Shown: positions 8,118 through 18,479 of the stretch, in pieces
Layout: every line of letters begins with the position of its first letter
Numbering within the stretch: the first letter of the stretch is position 1
Assembly (NCBI RefSeq): GCF_000143145.1
Contig: NC_014313.1
Coordinates: 496,001-560,000, forward strand
Reading direction: 5' to 3'
Source of the DNA: Hyphomicrobium denitrificans ATCC 51888
Lineage (GTDB): Bacteria > Pseudomonadota > Alphaproteobacteria > Rhizobiales > Hyphomicrobiaceae
Length of the DNA: 64,000 nt
Notes under the pieces: generated by a model
The model's database searches: none
What the model was told of the DNA's origin: nothing
What the model saw: only the letters and a program-made list of their open reading frames with translations
Translations under genes and position numbers: made by a program

Positions 8118-10745
8118 ATGATTGAACGTACGGTTGCGAGGATCGTCGCCGCCGCGCTGCGTCTGCCGTGGCTGACTGTTCTGCTCACGATTGCGCTTAC
8201 TGCGGGTGCGGTCCAGTACATCAGCACGCATTTCGCCATTACGACGGATACGAGCCAGCTCATTTCGTCGGATCTCGACTGGCGGCAGCGCGAACAGCAG
8301 TTCGACGCAGCATTCCCTCAGCACAGCGATACGATTGAAGTCGTTATCGACGGGGCGACGCCGGAGGTCGCCGAGGCGGCGGCGCGCAAGCTGCACATTG
8401 CGCTGTCCGCGAAAGTGCCGGAGCCGATCGAAGCAGTGCGGCGGCGCGAGGGCGGCGCATTCTTCGAAAAGAACGGCTTGCTTTATCTGTCGCTCGACGA
8501 AGTCAAGCAAACCACGGAAAATCTGATCAAGGCGCAGCCCGTGCTCGGCACGATGGCGGCCGATCCGACGCTCAACGGCTTGGCGAAAGCGCTGTCATTC
8601 GTGCCGCAAGGCGTTGAAGCGGAGCGCGCGACGTGGGCCGATTATGACAAACCGCTGACGGTTCTTTCGGGCGCGATCGATGATGTGTTGGCTGGACGGC
8701 CATCGTCTTTTTCGTGGGATGAATTGCTCACGAACACGAAGCCCGCACCTGCAGACCTGCGCCGTTTTATTGAAGTGAAGCCGGTGCTCGATTTCGGCGA
8801 TTTGCAGCCCGGCGCGGAGGCGTCCGACCTCATTCGCGAGACGGCGCGGCAACTCGATCTGACGCCCGAGCATGGCGTGCGCGTGCGTCTCACGGGCTCG
8901 GTGCCGATGGCGGACGAGGAATTCGGGACCGTCGCCGAAGGCCTTGCGTTGAATACAGCGCTGACGATCGCGGCGGTTCTCGTCATTCTTTGGCTGGCGT
9001 TGAAGTCGGGTCGGATCATTGTCGCGGTGATCGTGTCGCTGTTCGTCGGCTTGGCGCTGACGGCTGCGGTGGGGCTCGCGATGGTCGGTGCGCTGAACCT
9101 GATTTCGGTGGCGTTCGCCGTGCTGTTCGTCGGCATCGGCGTCGATTTCGGGATTCAGTTTTCTGTTAGATACCGGCACGAGCGGCACAGTCTCGAGGCG
9201 TTGCGCGAGGCGTTAGTGGCGGCAGGGCGAAATGCGGGAAAGCCGCTGGCGCTGGCTGCGGCTGCGACGATGGCGGGGTTTTACGCGTTTTTGCCGACGG
9301 CCTATCGCGGCGTTTCGGAACTCGGTCTCATCGCCGGGACGGGCATGGTGATCGCATTTCTGACGAGCATCACGCTTTTGCCGGCGCTGCTCGTGCTGCT
9401 CAATCCGCCGGGCGAGCCTGATGACGTCGGCTATCGCATGCTGGCGCCAGTGGACCGGTTCATGGCGCGGCATCGGATTGCGATTTTGGCGATCACGGCG
9501 ATCGCGGTTGCGTCAGGGCTACCGCTGCTGCAGCGGCTGACCTTCGATTTCAATCCGATCAATCTCCGGAGCGATAAGGTCGAGTCGGTCGCGACGTTCA
9601 ACGACCTGATGAAGGATCCGGCGACGGCTCCGAACACGATAGATATTCTCACGCCGTCACTTGCGGATGCGAAAGTGCTCGCCGAAAAAATCGAGCATCT
9701 GCCGGAGGTTTCGCGCGTTGTGACGCTTCAGAGCTTCGTGCCGGACCAACAGCCGGAAAAGCTCGTGGTCATTCAGGACGCCGCCGGATTGCTCGGGCCG
9801 TCGTTGGATGAGCCGGCCGCGCAGCCTCCGCCGACCGATGAGGCGATGAAGGCAACGCTGAAGGATGCGGCGACGGGTTTTGCCGATGCGGCGAAGAAGG
9901 CCGGGGCGTCGCCAATCGCGGCGCGCATGGCCGACGTGCTCGGGCGGCTCGCCAATGCAACGCCTGAGCAGCGTACCGCCGTGGACCGCGCGCTGATGGA
10001 TGGTTTCAAGCTGCGACTTTCGCAAATCCGCACGGCGCTCGGCGCTGAGGCCGTCACGCTGCAATCTTTGCCTGAGGACATCGTGTCGGACTGGACGGCA
10101 AAGGACGGCCGCGCGCGCATTCAGGTCGCGCCGACCGGCGACGGTAACGACAACGCAAATCTCAGGAGGTTTGCGACGGCCGTGCTCGCGGTTGCTCCGG
10201 AAGCGACGGGCGTTCCGATCCTCATTCAGGAATCGGCAAAGACTGTTGTCACCGCGTTCATACAAGCCGGTGCGCTGGCGCTGGTCTCGATCACGCTGAT
10301 CCTGTACGTCGCGCTGCGCCGGGTGAGCGACGTTCTGATGACGCTCGTGCCGCTGCTGCTTGCGGGCGTCGTGACGCTTGAACTCTGTGTGCTGCTCGGG
10401 CTTCCGCTCAATTTCGCGAACATCATCGCGCTGCCGGTGCTGCTCGGTGTCGGCGTCGCGTTCAAGATTTACTACGTACTCGCGTGGCGCGACGGCGAGA
10501 CGAGCTTGCTTGCCTCATCGCTGACGCGCGCCGTTCTGTTCAGCGCGATGACGACGGCGGTGGCGTTCGGAAGCCTGTTCTTCTCGAGCCATCCCGGAAC
10601 GTCGAGCATGGGTGAACTGCTGGCGCTGTCGCTGTGCACGACGCTGGCGGCTGCGGTGCTGTTCCAGCCCATTCTGATGGGTCCGCCGCGGGATGCAAAA
10701 AAGCCGAATCCCGTCGATGGCGATCCGGCTTCTTCAACGGTTTGA
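8118..10745 (+). CDS. hpnN: HpnN, RND-family hopanoid transporter
   Basis: MMPL/RND permease of 875 residues. In Rhodopseudomonas HpnN moves hopanoids to the outer membrane. The layout is one N-terminal helix (LTVLLTIALTAGAVQYI), a large periplasmic domain with an alanine-rich stretch, five helices with the family segment LFVGIGVDFGIQFSVRYRHE, then a second periplasmic domain and helix bundle (LPVLLGVGVAFKIYYVLAWR). The ATG at 8118 is preferred over the open frame back to 7995 because it gives MIERTVARIV just before the first helix. It converges on hpnJ with a 16-base gap. Confidence 0.93.
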   Translation: MIERTVARIVAAALRLPWLTVLLTIALTAGAVQYISTHFAITTDTSQLISSDLDWRQREQQFDAAFPQHSDTIEVVIDGATPEVAEAAARKLHIALSAKVPEPIEAVRRREGGAFFEKNGLLYLSLDEVKQTTENLIKAQPVLGTMAADPTLNGLAKALSFVPQGVEAERATWADYDKPLTVLSGAIDDVLAGRPSSFSWDELLTNTKPAPADLRRFIEVKPVLDFGDLQPGAEASDLIRETARQLDLTPEHGVRVRLTGSVPMADEEFGTVAEGLALNTALTIAAVLVILWLALKSGRIIVAVIVSLFVGLALTAAVGLAMVGALNLISVAFAVLFVGIGVDFGIQFSVRYRHERHSLEALREALVAAGRNAGKPLALAAAATMAGFYAFLPTAYRGVSELGLIAGTGMVIAFLTSITLLPALLVLLNPPGEPDDVGYRMLAPVDRFMARHRIAILAITAIAVASGLPLLQRLTFDFNPINLRSDKVESVATFNDLMKDPATAPNTIDILTPSLADAKVLAEKIEHLPEVSRVVTLQSFVPDQQPEKLVVIQDAAGLLGPSLDEPAAQPPPTDEAMKATLKDAATGFADAAKKAGASPIAARMADVLGRLANATPEQRTAVDRALMDGFKLRLSQIRTALGAEAVTLQSLPEDIVSDWTAKDGRARIQVAPTGDGNDNANLRRFATAVLAVAPEATGVPILIQESAKTVVTAFIQAGALALVSITLILYVALRRVSDVLMTLVPLLLAGVVTLELCVLLGLPLNFANIIALPVLLGVGVAFKIYYVLAWRDGETSLLASSLTRAVLFSAMTTAVAFGSLFFSSHPGTSSMGELLALSLCTTLAAAVLFQPILMGPPRDAKKPNPVDGDPASSTV

Positions 10746-10761
10746 ATTTTCAGACGGCGGC

Positions 10762-12180
10762 TCAGGCTTCTTCGCGATTGCGCAGGAACTGGAAGAACTC
10801 GACGCCTTCGCGCAGACGGCGCTTCATCATCTCGGGCGAGGTGATCATCTCGCCGACGATGGAAGCAATCTTCGACGGGCGGAAATAGAACTTCTTGTAG
10901 AAGTCCTCGACCGAGTCGAAGATTTCGGTGTGCCCAAGGTGCGGATAATTGAGCGGCGCGATCTGCCGGCCGTCGTCGGTCAGGAGCGCTGTTTCCTCAG
11001 CAAACCAGCCGTTTTCCTTGGCCTGATTATAGAGGAACGTTCCCGGATAAGGCGCTGCGAGCGAAACCTGAATCGTGTGCGGGTTCACTTCCTTGGCGAA
11101 GGCCAGCGTTTCCTGAATTGTCTCGCGCGTTTCGCCGGGCAGACCCAGAATGAACGTGCCATGGATGACAATGCCAAGCTCGCGGCAATCCTTTGAGAAA
11201 CGCTTCGCGACGTCGACGCGCAGGCCCTTCTTGATGTTGTGCAGGATCTGCTGATTGCCGGACTCGTACCCGACGAGCAGCAGCCGTAGGCCGTTGTCCT
11301 TCAGGACTTCCAGCGTCGCGCGCGGAACGTTGGCCTTGGCGTTGCACGACCATACGACGCCAAGCTTGCCGAGTTCCTTGGCCAGCGCTTCGACGCGGGG
11401 CAGGTTGTCGGTCAGCGTATCGTCGTCGAAGAAGATCTCTTTGACCTGCGGAAATTCGCGCTGGACGTATTTCACTTCCTCGATGACGTGCTCGATCGAG
11501 CGGACGCGGTAGTTGTGTCCGCCGACGGTCTGCGGCCAGAGGCAGAACGTGCAGCGCGATTTGCAGCCGCGGCCCGTATAGAACGAAATGTACGGGTGCT
11601 TGAGATAGCCGCCGAAGTATTTGTTGATGTCGAGGTCGCGCTTGTAGACCGGCGTCACGAACGGCAGCAGGTCCATGTTGTGCAGGACCTCGCGATCGTC
11701 GTTGCGAACGACGACGCCTTCCTTGTTGCGATAGGTGATGCCTTTCACGTTCGCCCAGTCGCGGCCGTCGGCGATTTCCTTGATCGTGAAATCGAACTCG
11801 TTGCGCGCGACGAAATCGATGGCCGAGGTTTCGGAGAACGCCTTCTCGGGTTCGACCGCGACCTTGGCGCCGATGAAGCCGACTTTCGCGGTCGGGTTCA
11901 CATCCTTGATCATCTCGGCCGTTTTGACGTCCTGACGGAACGACGGCGTCGACGTGTGCAGGATGATCAGATCTTTGCTGCGGATGTCGCCTTCGATGTC
12001 CTTGAAGGAGAGATCATGCGGCGGCGCGTCGATCAGTTTCGAGCCTTCGACGAGCGCGGCTGGCTGTGCGAGCCATGTCGGATACCAGAACGAGCGCACC
12101 TCGCGCTTCATCTGATAGCGCGCGCCGGCACCGCCGTCGTAGCCGTCGAAAGAGGGAGCCTGCAAAAAGAGCGTGCGCAT
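10762..12180 (-). CDS. hpnJ: HpnJ, B12-binding radical SAM protein of hopanoid cyclitol ether synthesis
   Basis: 472-residue protein with an N-terminal B12-binding-like region (about residues 1-140) and a radical SAM core with C206-x3-C210-x2-C213 (GRGCKSRCTFC). HpnJ acts with HpnI and HpnK to convert glucosaminyl bacteriohopanetetrol to the cyclitol ether. The start at 12180 (MRTLFLQAPSFDGYDGG) is chosen over the longer frame to 12246, because the added residues are arginine- and proline-rich and overlap the hpnI stop. hpnI lies just upstream on the same strand with an 11-base gap, so they form an operon. Confidence 0.93.
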   Translation of the reverse strand: MRTLFLQAPSFDGYDGGAGARYQMKREVRSFWYPTWLAQPAALVEGSKLIDAPPHDLSFKDIEGDIRSKDLIILHTSTPSFRQDVKTAEMIKDVNPTAKVGFIGAKVAVEPEKAFSETSAIDFVARNEFDFTIKEIADGRDWANVKGITYRNKEGVVVRNDDREVLHNMDLLPFVTPVYKRDLDINKYFGGYLKHPYISFYTGRGCKSRCTFCLWPQTVGGHNYRVRSIEHVIEEVKYVQREFPQVKEIFFDDDTLTDNLPRVEALAKELGKLGVVWSCNAKANVPRATLEVLKDNGLRLLLVGYESGNQQILHNIKKGLRVDVAKRFSKDCRELGIVIHGTFILGLPGETRETIQETLAFAKEVNPHTIQVSLAAPYPGTFLYNQAKENGWFAEETALLTDDGRQIAPLNYPHLGHTEIFDSVEDFYKKFYFRPSKIASIVGEMITSPEMMKRRLREGVEFFQFLRNREEA

Positions 12181-12191
12181 ATCGGCACCTT

Positions 12192-13364
12192 TCAAAGGGG
12201 CGTGACGGAACCGTCGGTTTCGACGCTGTAGCGGCGGCCCCGCCAACTGACGGAGCCAGGCACGAAACTCGCGACGAACACTGCAAAACTTACAAGATCC
12301 CGCAAGGGGCTGAGCAGGAGCGCGCTTTTGCCCCCGCCCGGTAATCGCTCAACTTGTATCGGAACGAAAAGGCGCGATGCAAGCGTTGCGGCAAGGATCA
12401 TGAATGCTATGGCACTGAAGCCACTCAATGGCAGAGCCGCAAGCGCAAACGGTAATGGGTGCGTCACAATCGATCCGGCGTAGCCCATTGGATCGACGAG
12501 GCGAATCGTTCGCGCCCAGCGAAGCTCGTGGGAAATCATTTGCGCGAACGATGCGTCGGCGAAGGTATGTCCAAGCGTATTCGGTGGAATTGCGACCTTG
12601 AGACCGAGCCGTCGCACGGCAGCACCCATTTCATAATCGTCGGCGAGAGCATCTGCGAAGGCTTCAAAGCCGCCGATCCGCTGCAGTGTTTCGCGTCGTA
12701 GCGCGATCGTTGAACCGAAGCACGGCTGCGCGAGCCCAAAGTGCAGTCCGACTACGACGCTTGGTAGGAAATGCTGATCGACCGCAGCGGCTGCGAGGCG
12801 AGACCAAATTCCGCCAACGGCTCGGCCGCGATAGAGACAGGTGACGAGACCAACCTCGGGTTGCTGCAAGGCGGCGACGATGTTGGCGACGTAGTCGGGT
12901 TCGACCTTCATGTCGCTGTCGCTGAGGATCAGGACATCATGCGCCGCGTTCGGCATCATGTTGATGATGTTCGCGATTTTTGGGTTGCCCAAATTGGGCT
13001 TCGAACCGACGGCAAGGCGGATGTCGCTATTCGGAAATTGCGCGCGCAAGTTTTGGACGAAGAGAATCGCCGGATCGTGCGGGTCCTGGACACCGCACAC
13101 CATTTGAATGTCCGCCGCGTAAGCCTGGGCGCAAAACGAGTTCAGATTGGAATCGAGTTCGGGCTCTGAACCGTGCAGCGGTTTCAGGAGGGTGACGTCT
13201 TCCGCATCCCTGAGAGTGGGCTTTTTTCCGGCTGCAAATCGGGTGACGAGCGTGGCCGCGAGCAGAGCATATGCGCTACCGATCACCGCAATGAGGGTGC
13301 AAACAAGCCACAGACCGGACGTCATTTCGACGCTACTTTCTGATTTATCAGGGGCATACTCCAA
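12192..13364 (-). CDS. hpnI: HpnI, hopanoid glycosyltransferase (GT21-like)
   Basis: Membrane glycosyltransferase of 390 residues related to ceramide glucosyltransferase. HpnI adds N-acetylglucosamine to bacteriohopanetetrol. GT21 motifs are visible: LSDSDMKVEPD, the second aspartate in LADDYEMG, and the HELRWARTIR motif. One N-terminal helix and C-terminal helices surround the catalytic domain. Stretches such as PCFGSTIALRRETLQRIGGF match what I know of HpnI. Two starts are possible, ATG 13364 and ATG 13325 (MTSGLWLVCTLIAV), and the second looks more natural. A paralogue lies at 18472-19677, so the family name could be argued for either gene. Confidence 0.85.
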   Translation of the reverse strand: MEYAPDKSESSVEMTSGLWLVCTLIAVIGSAYALLAATLVTRFAAGKKPTLRDAEDVTLLKPLHGSEPELDSNLNSFCAQAYAADIQMVCGVQDPHDPAILFVQNLRAQFPNSDIRLAVGSKPNLGNPKIANIINMMPNAAHDVLILSDSDMKVEPDYVANIVAALQQPEVGLVTCLYRGRAVGGIWSRLAAAAVDQHFLPSVVVGLHFGLAQPCFGSTIALRRETLQRIGGFEAFADALADDYEMGAAVRRLGLKVAIPPNTLGHTFADASFAQMISHELRWARTIRLVDPMGYAGSIVTHPLPFALAALPLSGFSAIAFMILAATLASRLFVPIQVERLPGGGKSALLLSPLRDLVSFAVFVASFVPGSVSWRGRRYSVETDGSVTPL

Positions 13365-13459
13365 CAGTCATAGCAGTTATAGGTAGCATCCGATTCAGAG
13401 CTGAGCTAAGCATCAAGGATGCCCGACGGGCGGGGGCCTGCAAGGGGGAAGTTCCAGAC

Positions 13460-14425
13460 GTGACGTCAAGCGCCATCCATACTTGGGTCGGCTGCATGAT
13501 TGTTGGCATAGCCTTGTCGGGCTGCGCCAGCACCGGCGCGTCCGTGTCCTCACCGACATATCTTGCTTCGGCCGAAAAAGACGATGAGCCGAAGACGATC
13601 GCGGACCCGAACGAGAAGTTCAACCGCTCGGTCTTCGACAGCAATCAGGATTTCAATCACTCCGTCCTGTACCCGGCGGCGAAAGCCTACAACGAGAACG
13701 TGCCGGAAGACGTCCGCGATCGCATCGATGCGTTCACGACGAACCTCAACGAGCCGATGGTCTTCGCCAACAACGTGCTGCAGTTGCGGCCGGGGGCTGC
13801 GGTCACGACGCTCGGACGGTTCGCGCTCAACTCGACACTCGGTCTCGGCGGCCTGTTCGACGTTGCTGCAACTCAGGGCATGAGCAAGCAGTCGGGCGAT
13901 TTCGGCCAGACGATGTACGTCTGGGGCTATCGCGAGAGCAGCTACCTCGTGCTGCCGATCATCGGGCCGACGAACGTGCGTGATGCCATCGGCACCGGTG
14001 TCGAGTTCGCGGCGCAGATTCCGGCCGCGGCGCTGTATCCGACAAAGTTTGCAACTCTGGCGAGCCGCGTCGACATGGCGGGGTCGGTCGCAAGTCCATT
14101 GACGAACCTCAGCAAGGCTGAGGATATGCAGACGCTCGAGGACAGTTCGGTCGATTTCTATTCGATGCTGAGAAGTGTCACTGACCAGAAGCGTCAGGCA
14201 GAACTGCAGGAGGCGCTGGATACAAGCGCGCTCACGAGCACGCCGCCGCCGCCCGATCCGAACGCGATCGAGCCCGTGATGACGCTGGTTTCTTCTCCGA
14301 CGATGCTTCAGAGCCGTCAGATGACCGACGTTCCGAAGACAAGGTCGGCCAAGCCTCGCACCGTCGTGATCGTCGGAGCGCCAGCTGCGGAATCAGCCGC
14401 GGAAGATGGCACCGCCGTCCGCTGA
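13460..14425 (+). CDS. mlaA: MlaA/VacJ-family outer-membrane lipoprotein
   Basis: 321-residue protein with a lipoprotein signal (GIALSGC lipobox at about residue 22) and the MlaA core: DPNEKFNRSVFDSNQDFN, NLNEPMVFANNVLQ, NSTLGLGGLFDVA and LPIIGPTNVRDAIG. MlaA extracts or inserts lipids at the outer leaflet of the outer membrane and works with periplasmic MlaC. The start is GTG 13460 after an AGGGGGAAG ribosome site. It is convergent with hpnM, an MlaC-family protein, and sits in the hopanoid locus, so hopanoid or phospholipid traffic is likely. Confidence 0.92.
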   Translation: MTSSAIHTWVGCMIVGIALSGCASTGASVSSPTYLASAEKDDEPKTIADPNEKFNRSVFDSNQDFNHSVLYPAAKAYNENVPEDVRDRIDAFTTNLNEPMVFANNVLQLRPGAAVTTLGRFALNSTLGLGGLFDVAATQGMSKQSGDFGQTMYVWGYRESSYLVLPIIGPTNVRDAIGTGVEFAAQIPAAALYPTKFATLASRVDMAGSVASPLTNLSKAEDMQTLEDSSVDFYSMLRSVTDQKRQAELQEALDTSALTSTPPPPDPNAIEPVMTLVSSPTMLQSRQMTDVPKTRSAKPRTVVIVGAPAAESAAEDGTAVR

Positions 14426-14633
14426 CGCGGACGCGCCTCGCACCAATTATTCGTGAAATAAGCTGAAGACGAGCGATTTGGCTCGCGACCTGCTCGCGTT
14501 CGTGCGCGCATCAAATCAAATTTGGTGCGTGTGCGAGGCTGCGTGTCTATGAGATGCTGCCACAAGGAAAGAGGGACGCCATGGCTGGCGCTACCAACTA
14601 CAGCCATGACGTCCAAGCAAAATGCTTACTTAA

Positions 14634-15263
14634 TCAGCCGCCCGATAAAAGCCTGTCGCCCTGTTTTCGCAGCGAGGCGATCAAGGCATCCGGTCCACCG
14701 GCCTTCAATATCGATGTAAATTCAGCCCGGCGGCTTGCGAGCTCACTGATGGTTCCATCGAGGTAGACATCCACCACCCGCCACTCAGGCCCGGATTTCC
14801 GCATCAGATAGTTGATCGCGACCGGCTTGCCGTTGCTCTGGATGATCTGGGTCTTGACCATCTTATCGGTTGCCCGATCGGTGACCTCAGTAATCTTAAA
14901 GGTTTCGCCAGAAAAGCCGTCGAAACGCTTTGCGTATGTTGCAATCATCATACGTGCGAACGCATCCGTCAACGCGGCTTTCTGCGCAGGCTGCAGCGTT
15001 TCCCAGTTTGCGCCCACAGCCGCACGAGTCATCGACCCAATGTCGTACGTTTTCGCGAGGACCGGCGAGAGCGCGTCGTAGCGGCCCTGAACGCCCAAAG
15101 ATTGCGCCTGCTTCATGGTCGCGAGCAACTGCGCGTTCAGTCCGTTGATCGCATCCGGAGCTTCCGCGGCCCATGTGGGCGCGGCGGTCGAAAAGAATAA
15201 TCCTGCGACCAGGAAGCTGCGCAAAATCATGCTTTTACAAATGGACAGTCTCGTCGGGAGCAT
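14634..15263 (-). CDS. hpnM: HpnM, MlaC/Ttg2D-family periplasmic lipid carrier
   Basis: Periplasmic lipid-binding protein of 209 residues, with signal peptide MILRSFLVAGLFFSTAAPTWAAEA following a short leader and a body matching the toluene-tolerance/MlaC family (IGSMTRAAVGANWETLQPAQKAALTDAFARMMIATYAKRF region). The frame is open to 15353, but an AAAGGAG site at 15271-15277 placed 7 bases before the ATG at 15263 decides the start. HpnM is the hopanoid-cluster member of this family and would pass lipid between the membranes. It converges on mlaA across a 208-base gap. Confidence 0.9.
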   Translation of the reverse strand: MLPTRLSICKSMILRSFLVAGLFFSTAAPTWAAEAPDAINGLNAQLLATMKQAQSLGVQGRYDALSPVLAKTYDIGSMTRAAVGANWETLQPAQKAALTDAFARMMIATYAKRFDGFSGETFKITEVTDRATDKMVKTQIIQSNGKPVAINYLMRKSGPEWRVVDVYLDGTISELASRRAEFTSILKAGGPDALIASLRKQGDRLLSGG

Positions 15264-15501
15264 TCCCCGTCTCCTTTGCATTGCATTTTCCAATAGAAAG
15301 GCCGTTGTGAAGCCACGCATCGCGTAATCGAGCAGAATGGCCTTATTTTGCACATTTTGTTACAGGTGTTTGCCAATTATGAGGCGCAGTTGCAACACTT
15401 CCCCGCAGAGTCCCGTGGGTGCGGCATCATTCGTTTTTTGAGCCGCTCTAAGGGTCCATAATTTGCGCGGCGAGGTTTTGAAGCATTTGGGGGATGTGGG
15501 A

Positions 15502-17448
15502 ATGGATGCAGTTGTAGGCCGGTCATCCAAAACGCCTCTTCTCGACACGGTCAAGACACCGGACGACCTGCGCAAGCTGGCGGAAGCGGATCTGCCTCAA
15601 CTCGCGGCCGAACTGCGAACGGAAACGATCGATGCAGTGTCGGTGACTGGCGGGCATCTTGGCGCCGGACTTGGCGTCGTCGAACTGACCGTCGCTCTGC
15701 ATTATCTTTTCGACACGCCGCGCGACAGGCTCATCTGGGACGTCAGCCATCAGACCTATCCGCATAAAATTCTGACCGGTCGCCGCGATCGCATTCGGAC
15801 GTTGCGGCAGCCGAATGGCCTTTCCGGTTTCACGAAGCGCACGGAAAGCGAATTCGATCCGTTCGGCGCGGCGCATTCGTCGACGTCGATTTCGGCTGGC
15901 CTCGGCATGGCCGTCGCACGCGATATGAGCGGCGGCGATACGAACGTCGTCTGCGTGATCGGTGACGGTGCGATGAGCGCCGGCATGGCCTACGAAGCGC
16001 TGAACAATGCGGGCGCGCGCAACGAGCGGCTGATCGTCATCCTCAACGACAATGACATGTCGATTGCGCCGCCGACTGGCGCGCTTTCATCGTATCTCGC
16101 ACGCACGACGTCGAGTGCGTCCTACTTCGCGGTTCGCGATTTCGCCAAGCAGCTTGCGCAGCGGTTGCCGAAGAGCTGGGAGCGGCGTGCGGCGCGCGTC
16201 GAGGAATACACGCGCAGTCTGTGGCAAGGCGGCGGAGCGTGGTTCGAAGAACTCGGCTTCCACTATGTCGGGCCGATCGATGGGCACGACCTCGGGCAAC
16301 TGGTGCCCGTGCTGAAGAACGTGCGCGATGCCAAGCAGGGTCCGATCCTCGTCCATGTCATGACGAAGAAGGGCAAGGGATACGCACCTGCGGAAGCTTC
16401 ACCCGACAAGTATCACGGGGTTGCGAAATTCAACGTCGTTACGGGCGTGCAGGCGAAGCCGCAGGCGGCGGCGCCGTCATATACGCGCGTGTTTGCGGAT
16501 AGCCTGATTGCCGAAGCTAAAAAAGATCCGAAGATCGTCGCGATCACGGCGGCGATGCCTGATGGCACAGGGCTCGATGTTTTCGGCCGCGAGTTTCCGG
16601 ATCGCACGTTCGACGTCGGCATCGCCGAGCAACATGCCGTGACGTTCGCGGCTGGTCTCGCGACGGAAGGCATGAAGCCGTTCGCCGCGATCTATTCGAC
16701 GTTCCTGCAGCGCGGTTACGATCAGGTCGTGCATGACGTCGCGATCCAGAGCCTGCCGGTTCGGTTCGCGATCGATCGCGCTGGGTTCGTCGGGGCCGAC
16801 GGCGCGACCCACGCCGGCTCGTTCGATCTTGCTTATCTCGGGTGCCTGCCGAACTTCGTCATCATGGCAGCGGCAGACGAGGCCGAGCTCAAGCACATGG
16901 TCGCGACCGCGGCTTCGATCGATGATCGTCCGTCGGCGTTCCGGTATCCGCGCGGAGAAGGCACCGGCGTGCAGATGCCGGAAGTCGGCGAGGTTCTACC
17001 GATCGGCAAGGGCCGCATTCTGCGCGAGGGTTCGACGGTTGCGTTGCTGTCGCTCGGCACGCGGCTCGGCGAGGCGCTGAAAGCTGCCGATCAGCTCGCG
17101 GCGCTCGGTCTTTCGACGACGGTGGCGGATGCGCGCTTCATGAAGCCGCTCGATACCGATCTCATCCGGCAGCTGGCGCAGAATCACGAGGTTCTCGTCA
17201 CCATCGAGGAAGGTTCGATCGGCGGCTTCGGCAGCCATGTGCTGCAGTATCTGTCCGACAACGGCCTGCTGGATCACGGCCTCAAGGTGCGCTCGAAGGT
17301 GATGCCCGATTGCTTCGTCGATCAGGATAAGCCGGAAGTGATGTGCCAGAAGGCGGGACTGTCGGCGTCCGGCATCGTCGAGACGGTTCGCAGCGCGTTG
17401 CAGCTCGACAAAGCAGCGAGCGCGCAGGAACACCGTATCCGCGGTTAG
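15502..17448 (+). CDS. dxs: Dxs, 1-deoxy-D-xylulose-5-phosphate synthase
   Basis: First MEP-pathway enzyme, a thiamine-diphosphate transketolase-like protein of 648 residues. Visible motifs include [15 protein letters not shown], the TPP motif [18 protein letters not shown], and the transketolase pyrimidine-domain signature [16 protein letters not shown]. The frame is open to 15463, but ATG 15502 after a purine-rich GGGGGATGTGGGA gives the usual N-terminus. Its TAG stop at 17446-17448 overlaps the opposite-strand stop of hpnL (TTAG). Presence beside hpn genes suggests coordinated isoprenoid supply. Confidence 0.97.
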   Translation: MDAVVGRSSKTPLLDTVKTPDDLRKLAEADLPQLAAELRTETIDAVSVTGGHLGAGLGVVELTVALHYLFDTPRDRLIWDVSHQTYPHKILTGRRDRIRTLRQPNGLSGFTKRTESEFDPFGAAHSSTSISAGLGMAVARDMSGGDTNVVCVIGDGAMSAGMAYEALNNAGARNERLIVILNDNDMSIAPPTGALSSYLARTTSSASYFAVRDFAKQLAQRLPKSWERRAARVEEYTRSLWQGGGAWFEELGFHYVGPIDGHDLGQLVPVLKNVRDAKQGPILVHVMTKKGKGYAPAEASPDKYHGVAKFNVVTGVQAKPQAAAPSYTRVFADSLIAEAKKDPKIVAITAAMPDGTGLDVFGREFPDRTFDVGIAEQHAVTFAAGLATEGMKPFAAIYSTFLQRGYDQVVHDVAIQSLPVRFAIDRAGFVGADGATHAGSFDLAYLGCLPNFVIMAAADEAELKHMVATAASIDDRPSAFRYPRGEGTGVQMPEVGEVLPIGKGRILREGSTVALLSLGTRLGEALKAADQLAALGLSTTVADARFMKPLDTDLIRQLAQNHEVLVTIEEGSIGGFGSHVLQYLSDNGLLDHGLKVRSKVMPDCFVDQDKPEVMCQKAGLSASGIVETVRSALQLDKAASAQEHRIRG

Positions 17449-18479
17449 CGGCCTTCGACGTTGCGCGGCGATCTGAGCAGGCGCCGTGCTTCGATCGCCT
17501 GCCAGACGAGAAGAACCGGCACGCCCGTCAACAGCTCGCGCGCGCGTTTCAGCAGCGACAGTCCGAGGGCGACTTCGGGCGTCAAGCCAAACATCGCGCC
17601 GATGGCGATGTAACCGCCTTCCTGAACGCCCGCGGCCCAGGGCACGATGAATGCGATCGTGCGGAGCGCGAAGACGAGGCTTTCGATCACCAGGATTTCG
17701 CCGAAGCCGAGCGGGTGGCCCATGAACTTCAGGGCGATCCACGCCTCCGCCGCGCCGACGATCCACGCGACGAGATGCAGGATCGTCGAAATGATCGGGC
17801 GGCTTGGCTGCCGGTAGATGTCTTCCATGGCGGCGTGGATGTTCTGCGATTGATCGTCGGCGCTCCAGGGAGCCGTCAGGCCGAGCTTGTCGGGGAGCGA
17901 CTGCAGGAACTGGAACAGGCCGCTGCGCTGGGCGGCGACGAAGCCTGCCATCGCGACAGCCGATATCGCGAGGCCAGCCAGCGCCCACCACGCGAGAGGT
18001 TCGCCCGGGCGGATCCAGGCGAGAAATCCGAGGCCGAGCAACGTAAAAAACAGCTGGCTGACGATTTCCATCGTGACGTCGATGACGGTTGTCGCAATTG
18101 CCGCGCCCGACTTCATGCCCGAGACGGTCAGCTCGCGCGCGGCGATAGCTTCGCCGGCGCCGGGAATGATTGCGAGGATGTTGGCGACGCTGTCGCGCAG
18201 AAGGCGCGCCCAATGAAACACGGCGACGGCATTGCCTGGCGGCGTGACCGCGAGAACCTGCCAGGCGAAGGCGCAGAGCGTGACAGAGGCGAGATAGAGC
18301 CCGGTCATCGCGGCGAGCCCCTGCCATCCGGCCGCGAGAAAAGCATCTCCGACTTCGGCGGTTCCGAAATAAACGACGAGCACGATCGCCAGCGCGATGC
18401 CTGCAAGAGCGCAGAGCGCGACGCCGGTTTTCACGCGGCCCGACCGTGCGACGCGCTTTTGACCAGTCTCATCAGACAT
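17445..18479 (-). CDS. hpnL: HpnL, integral membrane protein of the hopanoid cluster
   Basis: Polytopic protein of 344 residues, similar to the lysylphosphatidylglycerol synthetase transmembrane (flippase-like) domain family, to which HpnL belongs. About eight hydrophobic helices can be counted, starting with [19 protein letters not shown]. The segment [29 protein letters not shown] is the recognisable family stretch. The ATG at 18479 overlaps the stop of the HpnI-like gene by 8 bases, so coupling is likely. The role in hopanoid biology is not established; flipping a decorated hopanoid is an inference. It converges on dxs with overlapping stop codons. Confidence 0.88.
   Translation of the reverse strand: MSDETGQKRVARSGRVKTGVALCALAGIALAIVLVVYFGTAEVGDAFLAAGWQGLAAMTGLYLASVTLCAFAWQVLAVTPPGNAVAVFHWARLLRDSVANILAIIPGAGEAIAARELTVSGMKSGAAIATTVIDVTMEIVSQLFFTLLGLGFLAWIRPGEPLAWWALAGLAISAVAMAGFVAAQRSGLFQFLQSLPDKLGLTAPWSADDQSQNIHAAMEDIYRQPSRPIISTILHLVAWIVGAAEAWIALKFMGHPLGFGEILVIESLVFALRTIAFIVPWAAGVQEGGYIAIGAMFGLTPEVALGLSLLKRARELLTGVPVLLVWQAIEARRLLRSPRNVEGR

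Noticed and set aside
16996..18327. 443-residue open frame on the minus strand
   Set aside because: Spans parts of dxs and hpnL in a wrong frame. HpnL in its proper frame has clear helices, and dxs is certain.
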